In this document: positions 56,926 through 64,000 of the stretch, in pieces
Numbering within the stretch: the stretch's first letter is position 1
Layout: every line of letters begins with the position of its first letter
Assembly (NCBI GenBank): GCA_028687755.1
Contig: JAQTZL010000010.1
Span: forward strand, 1 to 64,000
Direction of reading: 5' to 3'
Source of the DNA: Candidatus Nanopelagicales bacterium
GTDB lineage: Bacteria; Actinomycetota; Actinomycetes; S36-B12
DNA: 64,000 nucleotides
Notes under the pieces: model-generated
Told to the model about the DNA's origin: nothing
The model's input: the letters and a program-made list of their open reading frames with translations, nothing else
Database searches by the model: none
Made by a program: the position numbers and the translations under genes

Positions 56926-57984
56926 TTAAGCCAGACCCAGTGCCTGTGCTGCCGAATGCGCATCCACGGGAACAACGACAGGAGCCTTGGCTCCCTCCAT
57001 TGCCCACTGGGTGTCTTTCAAACCGTTGCCAGTCAGCGTGCACACCACGAGTTGACCCTTATCTAGCTTGCCCGCCGCGTGGAGTTTCAACAATCCAGCA
57101 ACACTGGCCGCTGATGCCGGCTCACAGAACAAACCTTCCTTGCTTGCAAGCAGATGATATGCAGCAAGAATTTCCTCATCAGTTACCGCGTTGATCAAGC
57201 CACCAGAATCATCGCGTGCTGCAATTGCGTAATCCCATGACGCTGGATTACCAATACGGATCGCTGTTGCAATGGTTTCTGGATTATTCACTGGTGCGCC
57301 GTACACAAGTGGCGCAGAGCCTTCGGCCTGGAAACCCCACATGCGAGGTCGCGATTGTGAAACGCCATCAGCCGCATACTCGCTATAGCCCTTCCAATAC
57401 GCCGTGATGTTGCCCGCATTACCCACGGGCAAGCAATGAATATCTGGGGCCTTGCCAAGCATGTCGACGATTTCAAAGGCTGCTGTTTTTTGGCCTTCAA
57501 TTCGCGCAGGATTCACGCTATTAACAAGTGCCACCGGGTATTCGTCCGCTAAGCCTCGTGCCAACGTCAAACAGTCATCGAAGTTTCCTTCAACTTGCAA
57601 AATTGTTGCGCCATGCACGATCGCTTGAGCCAATTTGCCCATGGCGATCTTGCCTTCAGGAATCAGGACCGCGCTGACCATTCCGGCCTTAACGGCATAG
57701 GCAGTCGCCGAAGCACTGGTGTTACCGGTCGAAGCACAGATCACTGCTTTAGCGCCATCTTCAGCGGCCTTTGAAATTGCCATGGTCATTCCGCGGTCCT
57801 TGAACGAACCCGTGGGATTGGCACCGTCGTACTTCAACCAGACTTCACAACCGGTCATTTCGCTGAGCACGCAAGCAGGAACGAGCGGCGTGCCACCTTC
57901 ACGCAGGGTGATTACTGGAGTATTCGCAGAAACCGGCAAACGATCCCGATACTCCTCGATAAGTCCACGCCAAAGATGTGCCAC
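56926..57984 (-). CDS. thrC: Threonine synthase
   Basis: PLP enzyme that converts O-phosphohomoserine to threonine. The 352 residues match the short bacterial class, with PLP Lys in [12 protein letters not shown] and the phosphate-binding glycine loop in [13 protein letters not shown]. It starts three bases from the hom stop. Confidence 0.96.
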   Translation of the reverse strand: MAHLWRGLIEEYRDRLPVSANTPVITLREGGTPLVPACVLSEMTGCEVWLKYDGANPTGSFKDRGMTMAISKAAEDGAKAVICASTGNTSASATAYAVKAGMVSAVLIPEGKIAMGKLAQAIVHGATILQVEGNFDDCLTLARGLADEYPVALVNSVNPARIEGQKTAAFEIVDMLGKAPDIHCLPVGNAGNITAYWKGYSEYAADGVSQSRPRMWGFQAEGSAPLVYGAPVNNPETIATAIRIGNPASWDYAIAARDDSGGLINAVTDEEILAAYHLLASKEGLFCEPASAASVAGLLKLHAAGKLDKGQLVVCTLTGNGLKDTQWAMEGAKAPVVVPVDAHSAAQALGLA

Positions 57985-57987
57985 TGA

Positions 57988-59292
57988 TTACGCCCCTGCC
58001 TCACCCTCGACTCGCATCACACCAACAACAGCCTTCACTGTTGAGAGTTTGCGAAGTCGATTGACTGTGTCTTGCAATGCCCCATCACTTGCTCGGTGAG
58101 TACGAACAATGAGTCCGGCACCTTCACCGTGTCCGTCTTGGCGAACAACTTGAATGCTCACCCCTGCATCGGCAAACGCCTGTGCGATGCTTGCCAGTGC
58201 ACCAGGGCGATCAACAACATCAAGATTGACGTAATAGCAAGTTGATGCCTCGCCTATTGGAAGCACTGGGTACTGCACGTCAGCACTTTCGCCCCACCCA
58301 GTTGAACCAGTGAGTCGATTGCGCGCTGCAACAACGACGTCACCGAGAACAGCGGATGCTGTTGGTGCCCCTCCTGCGCCTCGCCCATAAAACATTAACT
58401 CGCCAGCCGCTTCAGTTTCAACGAACACCGCGTTGAAAGCATCGCGCACGCTGGCAAGTGGGTGTTCTTTGGGAACCATTGTTGGGTGCACGCGAACAAT
58501 CACACCGCTGTCATCGGGCATGCGTTCAGCAATTGCAAGGAGCTTGATCACGCATCCCATGTTTTTAGCAGCACGGATATCTTCAATAGACACGTTCGAA
58601 ATACCTTCGCAAAAGACATCTTCGCGCGTGACATGCGTGTGGAAGGCAAGCTCGGCGAGGATCGCAGCCTTCGATGCGGCATCGTGGCCTTCAACATCGG
58701 CCGTGGGGTCAGCTTCTGCATAACCAAGCCCTTGGGCCTCTGCGAGTGCATCCGCAAATGAAGCGCCGTCCTCTTCCATTTTGGTCAAAATGTAGTTCGT
58801 AGTGCCGTTCACGATGCCCATGATTTTGGTGACGTGATCACCTGAGAGCGATTCTTGGAGTACGCGCACAATCGGAATTGCGCCAGCAACTGAAGCCTCG
58901 AAGAAAATATCGACGCCTTCAGCTTCAGCAGCTGCGTACAACGATGCGCCATCAGAAGCCAATAAGGCTTTGTTCGCGGTGACCACACTCGATCCAGACT
59001 TGATCGCAGCCATAATCAATGACTTCGCTGGTTCGATGCCGCCGATCAGCTCTACCACGATGTCGGCGCCTGACGTGGCCACTGCCATGGCGTCATCAGA
59101 TAAGTACTGCGGGTCGATGTCACGCACTTTTGATAGATCGCGGACCGCGACCTTGGTGAGCTTCAACGAAGTGCCCATACGGATGTGCAGATCGGTATCC
59201 CTGTCGGTCAGCAGGCGTGCGACCTGAGTACCAACCGTGCCTCCACCCAACACTGCCACCGTGACGGGACGAGGGGCGCTTTCGGTAGACAT
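57988..59292 (-). CDS. hom: Homoserine dehydrogenase
   Basis: Reduces aspartate semialdehyde to homoserine, the branch to threonine and methionine. The 434 residues have the NAD(P) motif VAVLGGGTVGTQVARLL, the catalytic region with GIVNGTTNYILTKM and DVEGHDAASK, and a C-terminal ACT domain (about 355-434) of the kind that lets threonine inhibit the enzyme. GGAG lies five bases before ATG 59292. The 210-base gap upstream holds no clear thr-type leader peptide. Confidence 0.96.
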   Translation of the reverse strand: MSTESAPRPVTVAVLGGGTVGTQVARLLTDRDTDLHIRMGTSLKLTKVAVRDLSKVRDIDPQYLSDDAMAVATSGADIVVELIGGIEPAKSLIMAAIKSGSSVVTANKALLASDGASLYAAAEAEGVDIFFEASVAGAIPIVRVLQESLSGDHVTKIMGIVNGTTNYILTKMEEDGASFADALAEAQGLGYAEADPTADVEGHDAASKAAILAELAFHTHVTREDVFCEGISNVSIEDIRAAKNMGCVIKLLAIAERMPDDSGVIVRVHPTMVPKEHPLASVRDAFNAVFVETEAAGELMFYGRGAGGAPTASAVLGDVVVAARNRLTGSTGWGESADVQYPVLPIGEASTCYYVNLDVVDRPGALASIAQAFADAGVSIQVVRQDGHGEGAGLIVRTHRASDGALQDTVNRLRKLSTVKAVVGVMRVEGEAGA

Positions 59293-59502
59293 GAGTACTC
59301 CATATGGGCGGGTCGGACGTCATAGCCTCTCAGGTCCACCCACTCATCCGCGCATCGGTGGGGGGCGATTCCTGACCAAGACCTCCCATTTTGTCCCCTA
59401 AGTCTGGGTCAAGATCAGTCACCTTGAGCGCGCATCCCACACCTTTCCCCCACGAATCCCTAACGTGCGCCTCATAACTTCCCCCTACTTAGGAGTCGTG
59501 AC
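59293..59502. promoter_or_regulatory. Divergent region between hom and the aquaporin gene
   Basis: A 210-base gap with no gene. TAGGAG precedes the aquaporin ATG, and GGAG precedes the hom ATG. Possible promoter parts are TAACTT (near 59476-59481, plus strand) and TTGACC on the minus strand near 59407, but neither has a convincing partner. A minus-strand 19-codon frame at about 59327-59386 has no threonine or isoleucine run. Confidence 0.35.
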
Positions 59503-60249
59503 ATGAATCAACTCACCAGGAAACTCATTGCTGAAGCAGTGGGCACCTTCCTATTGGTCTTCCTTGCAGTGGGCGCTGCTGTCTTTGGCATTGCTGCCAA
59601 AGTCGGCACCGACGGCAATGGCCCAGGTAACGGCGTCGTGGGCGTGGCATTGGCTTTCGGCCTGGTTCTGCTTGGCATTGCCTACGCATTCGGCCCAGTA
59701 TCTGGCGCTCACGTCAACCCGGCAGTCACCTTGGGCATGCTCCTTGGACGTCGAATGCCAGCAGGTGAGGCAGTCGGTTACTGGATCGCACAGTTCGTTG
59801 GCGCAATTGCAGCTGGTGGCGTCTTGAAACTCTTCGTTTCAAGTTTTGGGGTTACTGACTACACCGGAGCACTGGGCACTAACGGCTACGACAACGGCGC
59901 AATCAACGGCACTGGTGCTTTCGTTCTTGAAGCACTCCTCACTGCCGCATTCGTGCTCGTCATTCTTTTAGTCACTGAGCGCGTGGCTGCGCCAGGCTTT
60001 GCGGGTATCGCCATTGGTTTGACTTTGACACTCGTGCACTTGGTTGGCATTCCATTGACTGGCACCTCAGTAAACCCAGCACGTTCATTTGGACCTGCAC
60101 TGTGGCAGGGCGGCACAGCGATGAGCCAGGTGTGGCTATTCATCCTTGCGCCACTCGTTGGTTCAGTTATTGCAGTGATCGTATGGAAGCTCACCCGCAC
60201 AAGCGATGCGGAGCAAGAATCACTTGTTGCTGGCTCAGAGCGCGAGTAA
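59503..60249 (+). CDS. aqpZ: Aquaporin (MIP family, AqpZ-like)
   Basis: Membrane channel for water, possibly small solutes. The 248-residue protein has six helices and the two half-helix signatures: GAHVNPAVTLG (loop B) and GTSVNPARSFGPAL (loop E, Arg after NPA). The NPARSFGPA form and the short length fit water-selective AqpZ better than GlpF, which has Asp after the second NPA-Arg. The usual aqpZ start MNQLTRKLIAEAVGTF is present, with TAGGAG upstream. A strong terminator follows. Confidence 0.92.
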   Translation: MNQLTRKLIAEAVGTFLLVFLAVGAAVFGIAAKVGTDGNGPGNGVVGVALAFGLVLLGIAYAFGPVSGAHVNPAVTLGMLLGRRMPAGEAVGYWIAQFVGAIAAGGVLKLFVSSFGVTDYTGALGTNGYDNGAINGTGAFVLEALLTAAFVLVILLVTERVAAPGFAGIAIGLTLTLVHLVGIPLTGTSVNPARSFGPALWQGGTAMSQVWLFILAPLVGSVIAVIVWKLTRTSDAEQESLVAGSERE

Positions 60250-60260
60250 CACAACACATT

Positions 60261-60305
60261 CAAAGTGGGCTGGACTTCATCGAAGTCCAGCCCACTTTGT
60301 TTTAT
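60261..60305 (+). terminator. Rho-independent terminator of the aquaporin gene
   Basis: A perfect 18-bp stem (60261-60278 with 60282-60299, three-base loop) is followed directly by TTTTAT. It lies between convergent genes and can also serve lysA on the other strand. Confidence 0.95.
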
Positions 60306-60311
60306 AAAAAA

Positions 60312-61631
60312 CTATTGAGCACCAGGATCCAGCATCAACATGTCTTCAATGGTTTCTCTACGAAGCACCACAGTTGATGATCCACCCATCACACCAACCA
60401 CTGCAGGCTTTGGCAAATAGTTGTAGTTCGATGCCATCGAGCGACAGTAAGCACCTGTCGCAGCTACGGCCAAGAGATCACCTGGAGCTAAATCTGAAGG
60501 TAAGTAAGCCTCGCGAATCACAATGTCTCCAGATTCACAATGCTTACCAACAACACGAACCAACATTGGTTCAGCTTTTGAGGTTCGAGATGCAAGTTCC
60601 ACGGTGTATTGAGCGTCGTATAAAGCCGTACGAATGTTGTCGCTCATACCGCCGTCGACGGACACGTACGTGCGCACGCCGCCATCAATAACAACAGGTT
60701 TCACCGTTCCCACTTCATAGACCGTGACACCTGCGGGCCCAACGATTGCTCGACCTGGCTCAAAGGCAAGAGCGGGGACGGGCAAATTGTGCTGTGCACA
60801 TTCACGCGTGACTACGCCCGCGACATGTGTGGCCAAGTCGCCAATTACAAGCGGATCATCGGAAGGCAAATAGGCAATGCCCATGCCGCCACCAAGATCG
60901 AGTTCAGCAACGTCAATGACCTGATCGTCTCGAAGCCGGGCAACAAACGCCACGATGCGTGTTGCTGCTTCTTCAAAACCATCGGTATCAAAAATCTGCG
61001 ATCCAATATGTGAATGCAAGCCACGAAATTCCAATGATGGCAATTTCACGATTCGGCGAATAGCTTCTTCGGCAGCACCAGATGAAACAGAGAACCCAAA
61101 TTTTTGATCTTCATGCGCAGTAGCGATGAACTCATGGGTATGTGCTTCAACACCAATAGTCAGGCGAACCAACACTTGCTGCACAATGCCTGCACGAGAC
61201 GCCGCATCGGCGACGCGAACAATCTCTTCAAAGGAATCGACGACAATCCGAGCAACGCCCGCTGCCATTGCCATTTCAATTTCAGTCATGGATTTGTTAT
61301 TGCCGTGCAATAACAGGTCAGCTCCTGGAACACCTGCATGAAGTGCGACAGCGAGCTCTCCACCCGAGGCCACATCTAGCCCTAGGCCCTCTTCGTGAAC
61401 CCAGCGCGCAACTGCCGTGGAAAGAAAAGCTTTTGCTGCGTAATAAACCTTGCGAGCTCCCACGCTTTCGGCCGCTTCACGATAAGCACCAGCTCGTGAG
61501 CGGATATCTGCTTCATCCAGAAGGAAAAGCGGTGTTCCAAATTCGGTGGCGGCATCGCGAACATCAACTCCACCAATGCTGAGTGCACCATCGGAGTCTC
61601 GAGTAGCCGATAGCGGCCAGACATTGGACAT
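60312..61631 (-). CDS. lysA: Diaminopimelate decarboxylase
   Basis: PLP enzyme making lysine from meso-diaminopimelate. The 439 residues have PLP Lys67 in VYYAAKAFLS, the HSHIGSQIF strand and the GGGMGIAY phosphate loop of fold-type III decarboxylases. TAACCT ends six bases before ATG 61631 and no ribosome binding site is seen, so it may have its own leaderless promoter, although it is only 31 bases after argS, its usual partner. Confidence 0.96.
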   Translation of the reverse strand: MSNVWPLSATRDSDGALSIGGVDVRDAATEFGTPLFLLDEADIRSRAGAYREAAESVGARKVYYAAKAFLSTAVARWVHEEGLGLDVASGGELAVALHAGVPGADLLLHGNNKSMTEIEMAMAAGVARIVVDSFEEIVRVADAASRAGIVQQVLVRLTIGVEAHTHEFIATAHEDQKFGFSVSSGAAEEAIRRIVKLPSLEFRGLHSHIGSQIFDTDGFEEAATRIVAFVARLRDDQVIDVAELDLGGGMGIAYLPSDDPLVIGDLATHVAGVVTRECAQHNLPVPALAFEPGRAIVGPAGVTVYEVGTVKPVVIDGGVRTYVSVDGGMSDNIRTALYDAQYTVELASRTSKAEPMLVRVVGKHCESGDIVIREAYLPSDLAPGDLLAVAATGAYCRSMASNYNYLPKPAVVGVMGGSSTVVLRRETIEDMLMLDPGAQ

Positions 61632-61637
61632 GTTGAA

Positions 61638-61643
61638 AGGTTA
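61638..61643 (-). promoter_or_regulatory. Predicted -10 box of lysA (leaderless)
   Basis: TAACCT on the minus strand, six bases before the lysA ATG, in the 31-base gap after argS. No -35 box is evident within argS. Confidence 0.4.
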
Positions 61644-61662
61644 GGGCATCGAAGAAGCGAAA

Positions 61663-63315
61663 TTACATTCGCTCAGGTGCACTGACACCCAGAAGTGCCA
61701 AACCATTCGCCAAGGTCTGGCGGGCAGCTGCACATAGCCACAGCCGTGCAATGTGCTCAGGCGTGATTGCTTCATCGCCGCGAGGCAACACACGGCAAGC
61801 ATCGTAGAAACGGTGATATCCGGCGCCTAACTCCTCAAGGTACCGAGCAACACGGTGCGGTTCACGCAACTCTGCTGCACTTGCCACGATGCGTGGGAAC
61901 TCACCAAGCGCGCCCAAGAGTTCGTTTTCACGCTCATGCGAAAGCAGACCTGGATCAAATTCCGCTGCGGCCCAATCAATGTTGAGATCAGCCGCATTGC
62001 GCAACACAGACGCTAATCGAGCGTGTGCGTATTGGACGTAATAGACCGGGTTGTCATTCGTGCGTTGGGCAATGACTTCAAGATCAAGGGTCAATGGTGA
62101 ATCAACTGGGTAGCGAATAAGTGAGTAACGTGCAGCGTCAACCCCAACTTCTTCAACGAGCTCTTCAAGAGTGACGATATTTCCTGAACGCTTGGAGAGT
62201 TTGACTTCTTCCCCACCTTTAGTGATTTTGACGAGCTGACCGATCAAGACTTCAGCAGCACTCTTATCGTCACCATTGCATTGCGCTACGGCTTTCAGGC
62301 GATTCACATACCCGTGATGGTCGGCACCGAGAAGGTAAATACAAATATCGAAACCACGATCACGTTTATTGACGAAATATGCAGTATCCGAAGCAAAATA
62401 CGTGTATTCGCCATCAGCCTTAATTAGTACGCGGTCTTTGTCGTCACCGAATTCTGTTGTGCGCAACCAAGTAGCACCTTCATGCTCAAACACATGACCC
62501 TGCTTGCGTAATTTCGCAAATCCAGTTTCAACCGCGTTCGACTCGTGCAGTGCACGCTCAGAAGACCACACATCGAAATGTGTATTAAAGAGCGCCAACA
62601 CTTGCTGCTGCTGATGCAATTGACGCTTGTAGGCCGCCTCACGGAAGCCAGCAAGTTGCTCATCTTCAGGTAGGTCAAAGAGCTCAGGTTCTTCTGCCTT
62701 GATTTGTGCAGCAAGATCCACGATGTACGCACCGTGGTAACCGTCTTCGGGTACGGGCTGCCCATGCGCTGCAGCCATGACCGATGCACCGAACTTATCC
62801 ATCTGCACGCCGCGGTCATTGATATAGAACTCTGACGACGTTTTCGCACCCGCTGCCGCTAAGACGTTCGAGATGGCGCTGCCAACGGCCGCCCAACGGG
62901 TGTGACCCAAATGCAAAGGCCCCGTGGGATTCGCGGAAATATATTCGACGTTGATGACATGGCCAGCAAGCGCAGTGTTGTGACCAAATGATGCACCTTG
63001 CGAAACGATGCTTCGAGCAAGTTCGCCCTGTGCTGCGCTATCAAGACGTATATTTATGAACCCTGGTCCAGCAATATCTGTTGAACTCACTCCAGCCACA
63101 GAATCGAGTTTGGCTGTAATCGCTTCAGCGAGTACTCGCGGCGCAATGCCGGCGGGCTTGGCAAGCGTGAGAGCCACATTCGTGGCGTAGTCGCCGTGAT
63201 CGCGATTCTTAGGACGTTCAACATGCACCACATCAGGCACTTGGATCCCAATGCCATCGGCCGCTACTTCGACCAACACTTGTCGAATGGCTATGGAAAG
63301 AGCGTCTGGAGTCAC
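61663..63315 (-). CDS. argS: Arginyl-tRNA synthetase
   Basis: Class I synthetase charging tRNA(Arg). From GTG 63315 the protein is 550 residues, with the N-terminal Add-1 domain, the HIGH-type motif ANPTGPLHLGHTRWA, a KMSKS-type VKLSKRSGN and the C-terminal DALR anticodon-binding domain ending LANGLALLGVSAPERM. The longer frame (14 codons upstream) is not family-like; TACGCT lies six bases before the GTG, which suggests a leaderless message. Confidence 0.96.
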   Translation of the reverse strand: MTPDALSIAIRQVLVEVAADGIGIQVPDVVHVERPKNRDHGDYATNVALTLAKPAGIAPRVLAEAITAKLDSVAGVSSTDIAGPGFINIRLDSAAQGELARSIVSQGASFGHNTALAGHVINVEYISANPTGPLHLGHTRWAAVGSAISNVLAAAGAKTSSEFYINDRGVQMDKFGASVMAAAHGQPVPEDGYHGAYIVDLAAQIKAEEPELFDLPEDEQLAGFREAAYKRQLHQQQQVLALFNTHFDVWSSERALHESNAVETGFAKLRKQGHVFEHEGATWLRTTEFGDDKDRVLIKADGEYTYFASDTAYFVNKRDRGFDICIYLLGADHHGYVNRLKAVAQCNGDDKSAAEVLIGQLVKITKGGEEVKLSKRSGNIVTLEELVEEVGVDAARYSLIRYPVDSPLTLDLEVIAQRTNDNPVYYVQYAHARLASVLRNAADLNIDWAAAEFDPGLLSHERENELLGALGEFPRIVASAAELREPHRVARYLEELGAGYHRFYDACRVLPRGDEAITPEHIARLWLCAAARQTLANGLALLGVSAPERM

Positions 63316-63321
63316 CGCGTG

Positions 63322-63327
63322 AGCGTA
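63322..63327 (-). promoter_or_regulatory. Predicted -10 box of argS (leaderless)
   Basis: TACGCT on the minus strand, six bases before the GTG at 63315. A TTGGGC further upstream would give a 19-base spacer, longer than ideal. Confidence 0.4.
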
Positions 63328-63390
63328 CCCAGTGACCAGGATGTGAGCCCAAGCCACGCTCCGTAATCGATATTCCTAGGGGGATTGCAT

Positions 63391-63418
63391 TTGCAGATGT
63401 GACCTAGGGCACTATGCT
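63391..63418 (+). promoter_or_regulatory. Predicted promoter of the cold-shock gene
   Basis: TTGCAG (63391-63396) and TATGCT (63413-63418) with a 16-base spacer. The transcription start would be near 63425, giving a leader of about 165 bases. Two CCTAGGG copies (63374-63380 and 63403-63409) flank the -35 box and might be an operator. Confidence 0.5.
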
Positions 63419-63510
63419 TTTTCTCAGGCAAGGCCGCATCAAGTACCAGCGTTCGACCGTGCCCGATCACTTCTGTGATGGGCACACAGGTTTCTTGGCA
63501 CACGCAAGGA

Positions 63511-63580
63511 AACGGAACAAAGGGTTGTGGGTTGCGCCCCATGATGAGCGAAGTGTTCATCATGTTGTTCCGTTAGGAGA
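63511..63580 (+). promoter_or_regulatory. Structured 5' leader of the cold-shock mRNA
   Basis: A perfect 10-bp outer stem (63511-63520 with 63565-63574) encloses a perfect 7-bp inner stem (63541-63547 with 63557-63563). The outer stem ends on the base just before the AGGAGA ribosome binding site (63575-63580), which lies nine bases before the ATG. The layout suggests a leader that changes access to the binding site with temperature. Confidence 0.55.
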
Positions 63581-63589
63581 AATTGCATT

Positions 63590-63793
63590 ATGGCTCAAGG
63601 AACCGTGAAGTGGTTCAACGCTGAAAAGGGCTTCGGCTTCATTGCTCAAGCTGAAGGCGGCCCAGACGTCTTCGTTCACTTCTCAGCAATTCAGTCCGAT
63701 GGCTACCGCAGCCTCGAAGAAAACCAGTTGGTTGAATTCGATGTGGTTCAGGGACCAAAGGGACCTCAGGCAGATGCGGTTCGCGCAATCTAG
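63590..63793 (+). CDS. Cold-shock protein (CspA family)
   Basis: A 67-residue single cold-shock domain that binds single-stranded RNA and DNA. RNP1 (KGFGFI, about 16-21) and RNP2 (VFVHF, about 30-34) are intact, and the start [16 protein letters not shown] is standard. AGGAGA is nine bases upstream. A long structured leader and a strong terminator make it a monocistronic gene. Confidence 0.96.
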   Translation: MAQGTVKWFNAEKGFGFIAQAEGGPDVFVHFSAIQSDGYRSLEENQLVEFDVVQGPKGPQADAVRAI

Positions 63794-63803
63794 CTTTGAA
63801 CAC

Positions 63804-63845
63804 GAAGAAGGGCTTCCACCGTGGGGTGGGAGCCCTTCTTCTTTT
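63804..63845 (+). terminator. Rho-independent terminator of the cold-shock gene
   Basis: A 17-bp stem (63804-63820 with 63825-63841, one mismatch position, four-base loop) followed by TTTT. Confidence 0.93.
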
Positions 63846-63913
63846 CGACCCTCATCCCCCGATTCGAGTCTGATGCAATCCTGCGCGAAAGCGCTACGTG
63901 GACCAAGCTCAAT

Positions 63914-63962
63914 TTCTCCACCTGTGGATATCCTGAGAGTTATTGGCCATATGTGTGGACAA
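63914..63962. promoter_or_regulatory. Cluster of DnaA-box-like sites
   Basis: TGTGGACAA (63954-63962) is the reverse complement of TTGTCCACA, the DnaA box consensus of Streptomyces and Mycobacterium. TGTGGATAT (63923-63931) differs by one base from the E. coli box, and TTCTCCACC (63914-63922) is a weaker inverted copy next to it. Three sites in 49 bases lie directly before the start of the right-edge gene. Confidence 0.45.
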
Positions 63963-63979
63963 CTGAAGGGCTTACTTCG

Positions 63980-64000
63980 ATGACGACTACAGAACAAAAC
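63980..64000 (+). CDS. Possible 5' end of an unidentified gene, cut by the right edge
   Basis: ATG at 63980 opens a frame of seven codons (MTTTEQN) to the window edge. GAAGGG lies about nine bases upstream. Too short to identify. The DnaA-box-like sites just upstream raise the possibility of dnaA or another DnaA-controlled gene, but seven residues cannot support that. Confidence 0.35.

Noticed and set aside
59327-59386. Minus-strand 19-codon frame upstream of hom as a threonine leader peptide
   Set aside because: No run of Thr or Ile codons, and no terminator/anti-terminator pair follows it.

Overview
The window is a dense stretch of an actinobacterial (Actinomycetota) chromosome of moderate GC content. 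This rests on gene content and order. The right two thirds follow the Mycobacterium tuberculosis Rv1292-Rv1328 order: argS, lysA, hom, thrC, thrB, rho, rpmE, prfA, prmC, tsaC, wecA, atpI, atpBEFHAGDC, cobalamin adenosyltransferase, murA, nucS, methylmalonyl-CoA epimerase, CnoX-like thioredoxin, glgB, glgE, glgP. The left third follows Rv2996c-Rv3025c: serA, ilvC, ilvN, ilvB, gatB, gatA, gatC, ligA, Rv3015c-like, mnmA, iscS. NucS and an Asp-type MurA also point to Actinobacteria. Compact spacing, ATGA/GTGA overlaps and the lack of mobile DNA suggest a streamlined genome, possibly a planktonic actinobacterium; that placement is a guess. No rRNA, tRNA, CRISPR, prophage or insertion sequence was seen.

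Layout. 1-3.7 kb: serA, a prepilin peptidase, and a divergent pair encoding a PilM protein fused to a PilN-like stub plus a PilO-like stub. 3.7-10.9 kb: branched-chain amino acid synthesis (ilvC, ilvN, ilvB, ilvD) with a leader-peptide attenuator in front of ilvB. A CoA-disulfide reductase-rhodanese gene sits among them, under a CsoR/CstR-type operator. 10.9-13.9 kb: a divergent two-component pair with an unusual double-module kinase. 13.9-22.7 kb: an overlapping operon iscS-mnmA-metE-like-ligA-gatC-gatA-gatB. 22.7-32.7 kb: an enoyl-CoA hydratase, then alpha-glucan metabolism (glgX, glgP, glgE, glgB). 32.7-40.7 kb: CnoX-like thioredoxin, Rrf2 regulator, methylmalonyl-CoA epimerase, acyltransferase-SGNH, alpha/beta hydrolase, nucS, murA and cobalamin adenosyltransferase. 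40.7-50.9 kb: the ATP synthase operon, wecA and glyA. 51-56 kb: translation and termination factors (tsaC, prmC, prfA, rpmE, rho). 56-63.4 kb: aspartate-family amino acids (hom, thrC, thrB, lysA), an aquaporin and argS. 63.4-64 kb: a cold-shock gene with a long structured leader, then DnaA-box-like sites in front of a gene cut by the right edge.

How the genes work together. serA, glyA, hom/thrBC, lysA and ilvBNCD form an amino-acid synthesis core. IscS feeds sulfur to MnmA. Epimerase and adenosyltransferase belong to the B12-dependent propionate/methylmalonyl-CoA route, but the mutase is not here. GlgE, GlgB, GlgX and GlgP build and degrade alpha-glucan.

The most interesting signals are the miniaturised PilMNO genes, the operator embedded in a leaderless promoter ahead of the CoA-disulfide reductase-rhodanese gene, the leaderless ilv leader peptide, the half-degenerate double sensor kinase, and a recurring TAnnnT box 5-7 bases before start codons that suggests many leaderless transcripts.
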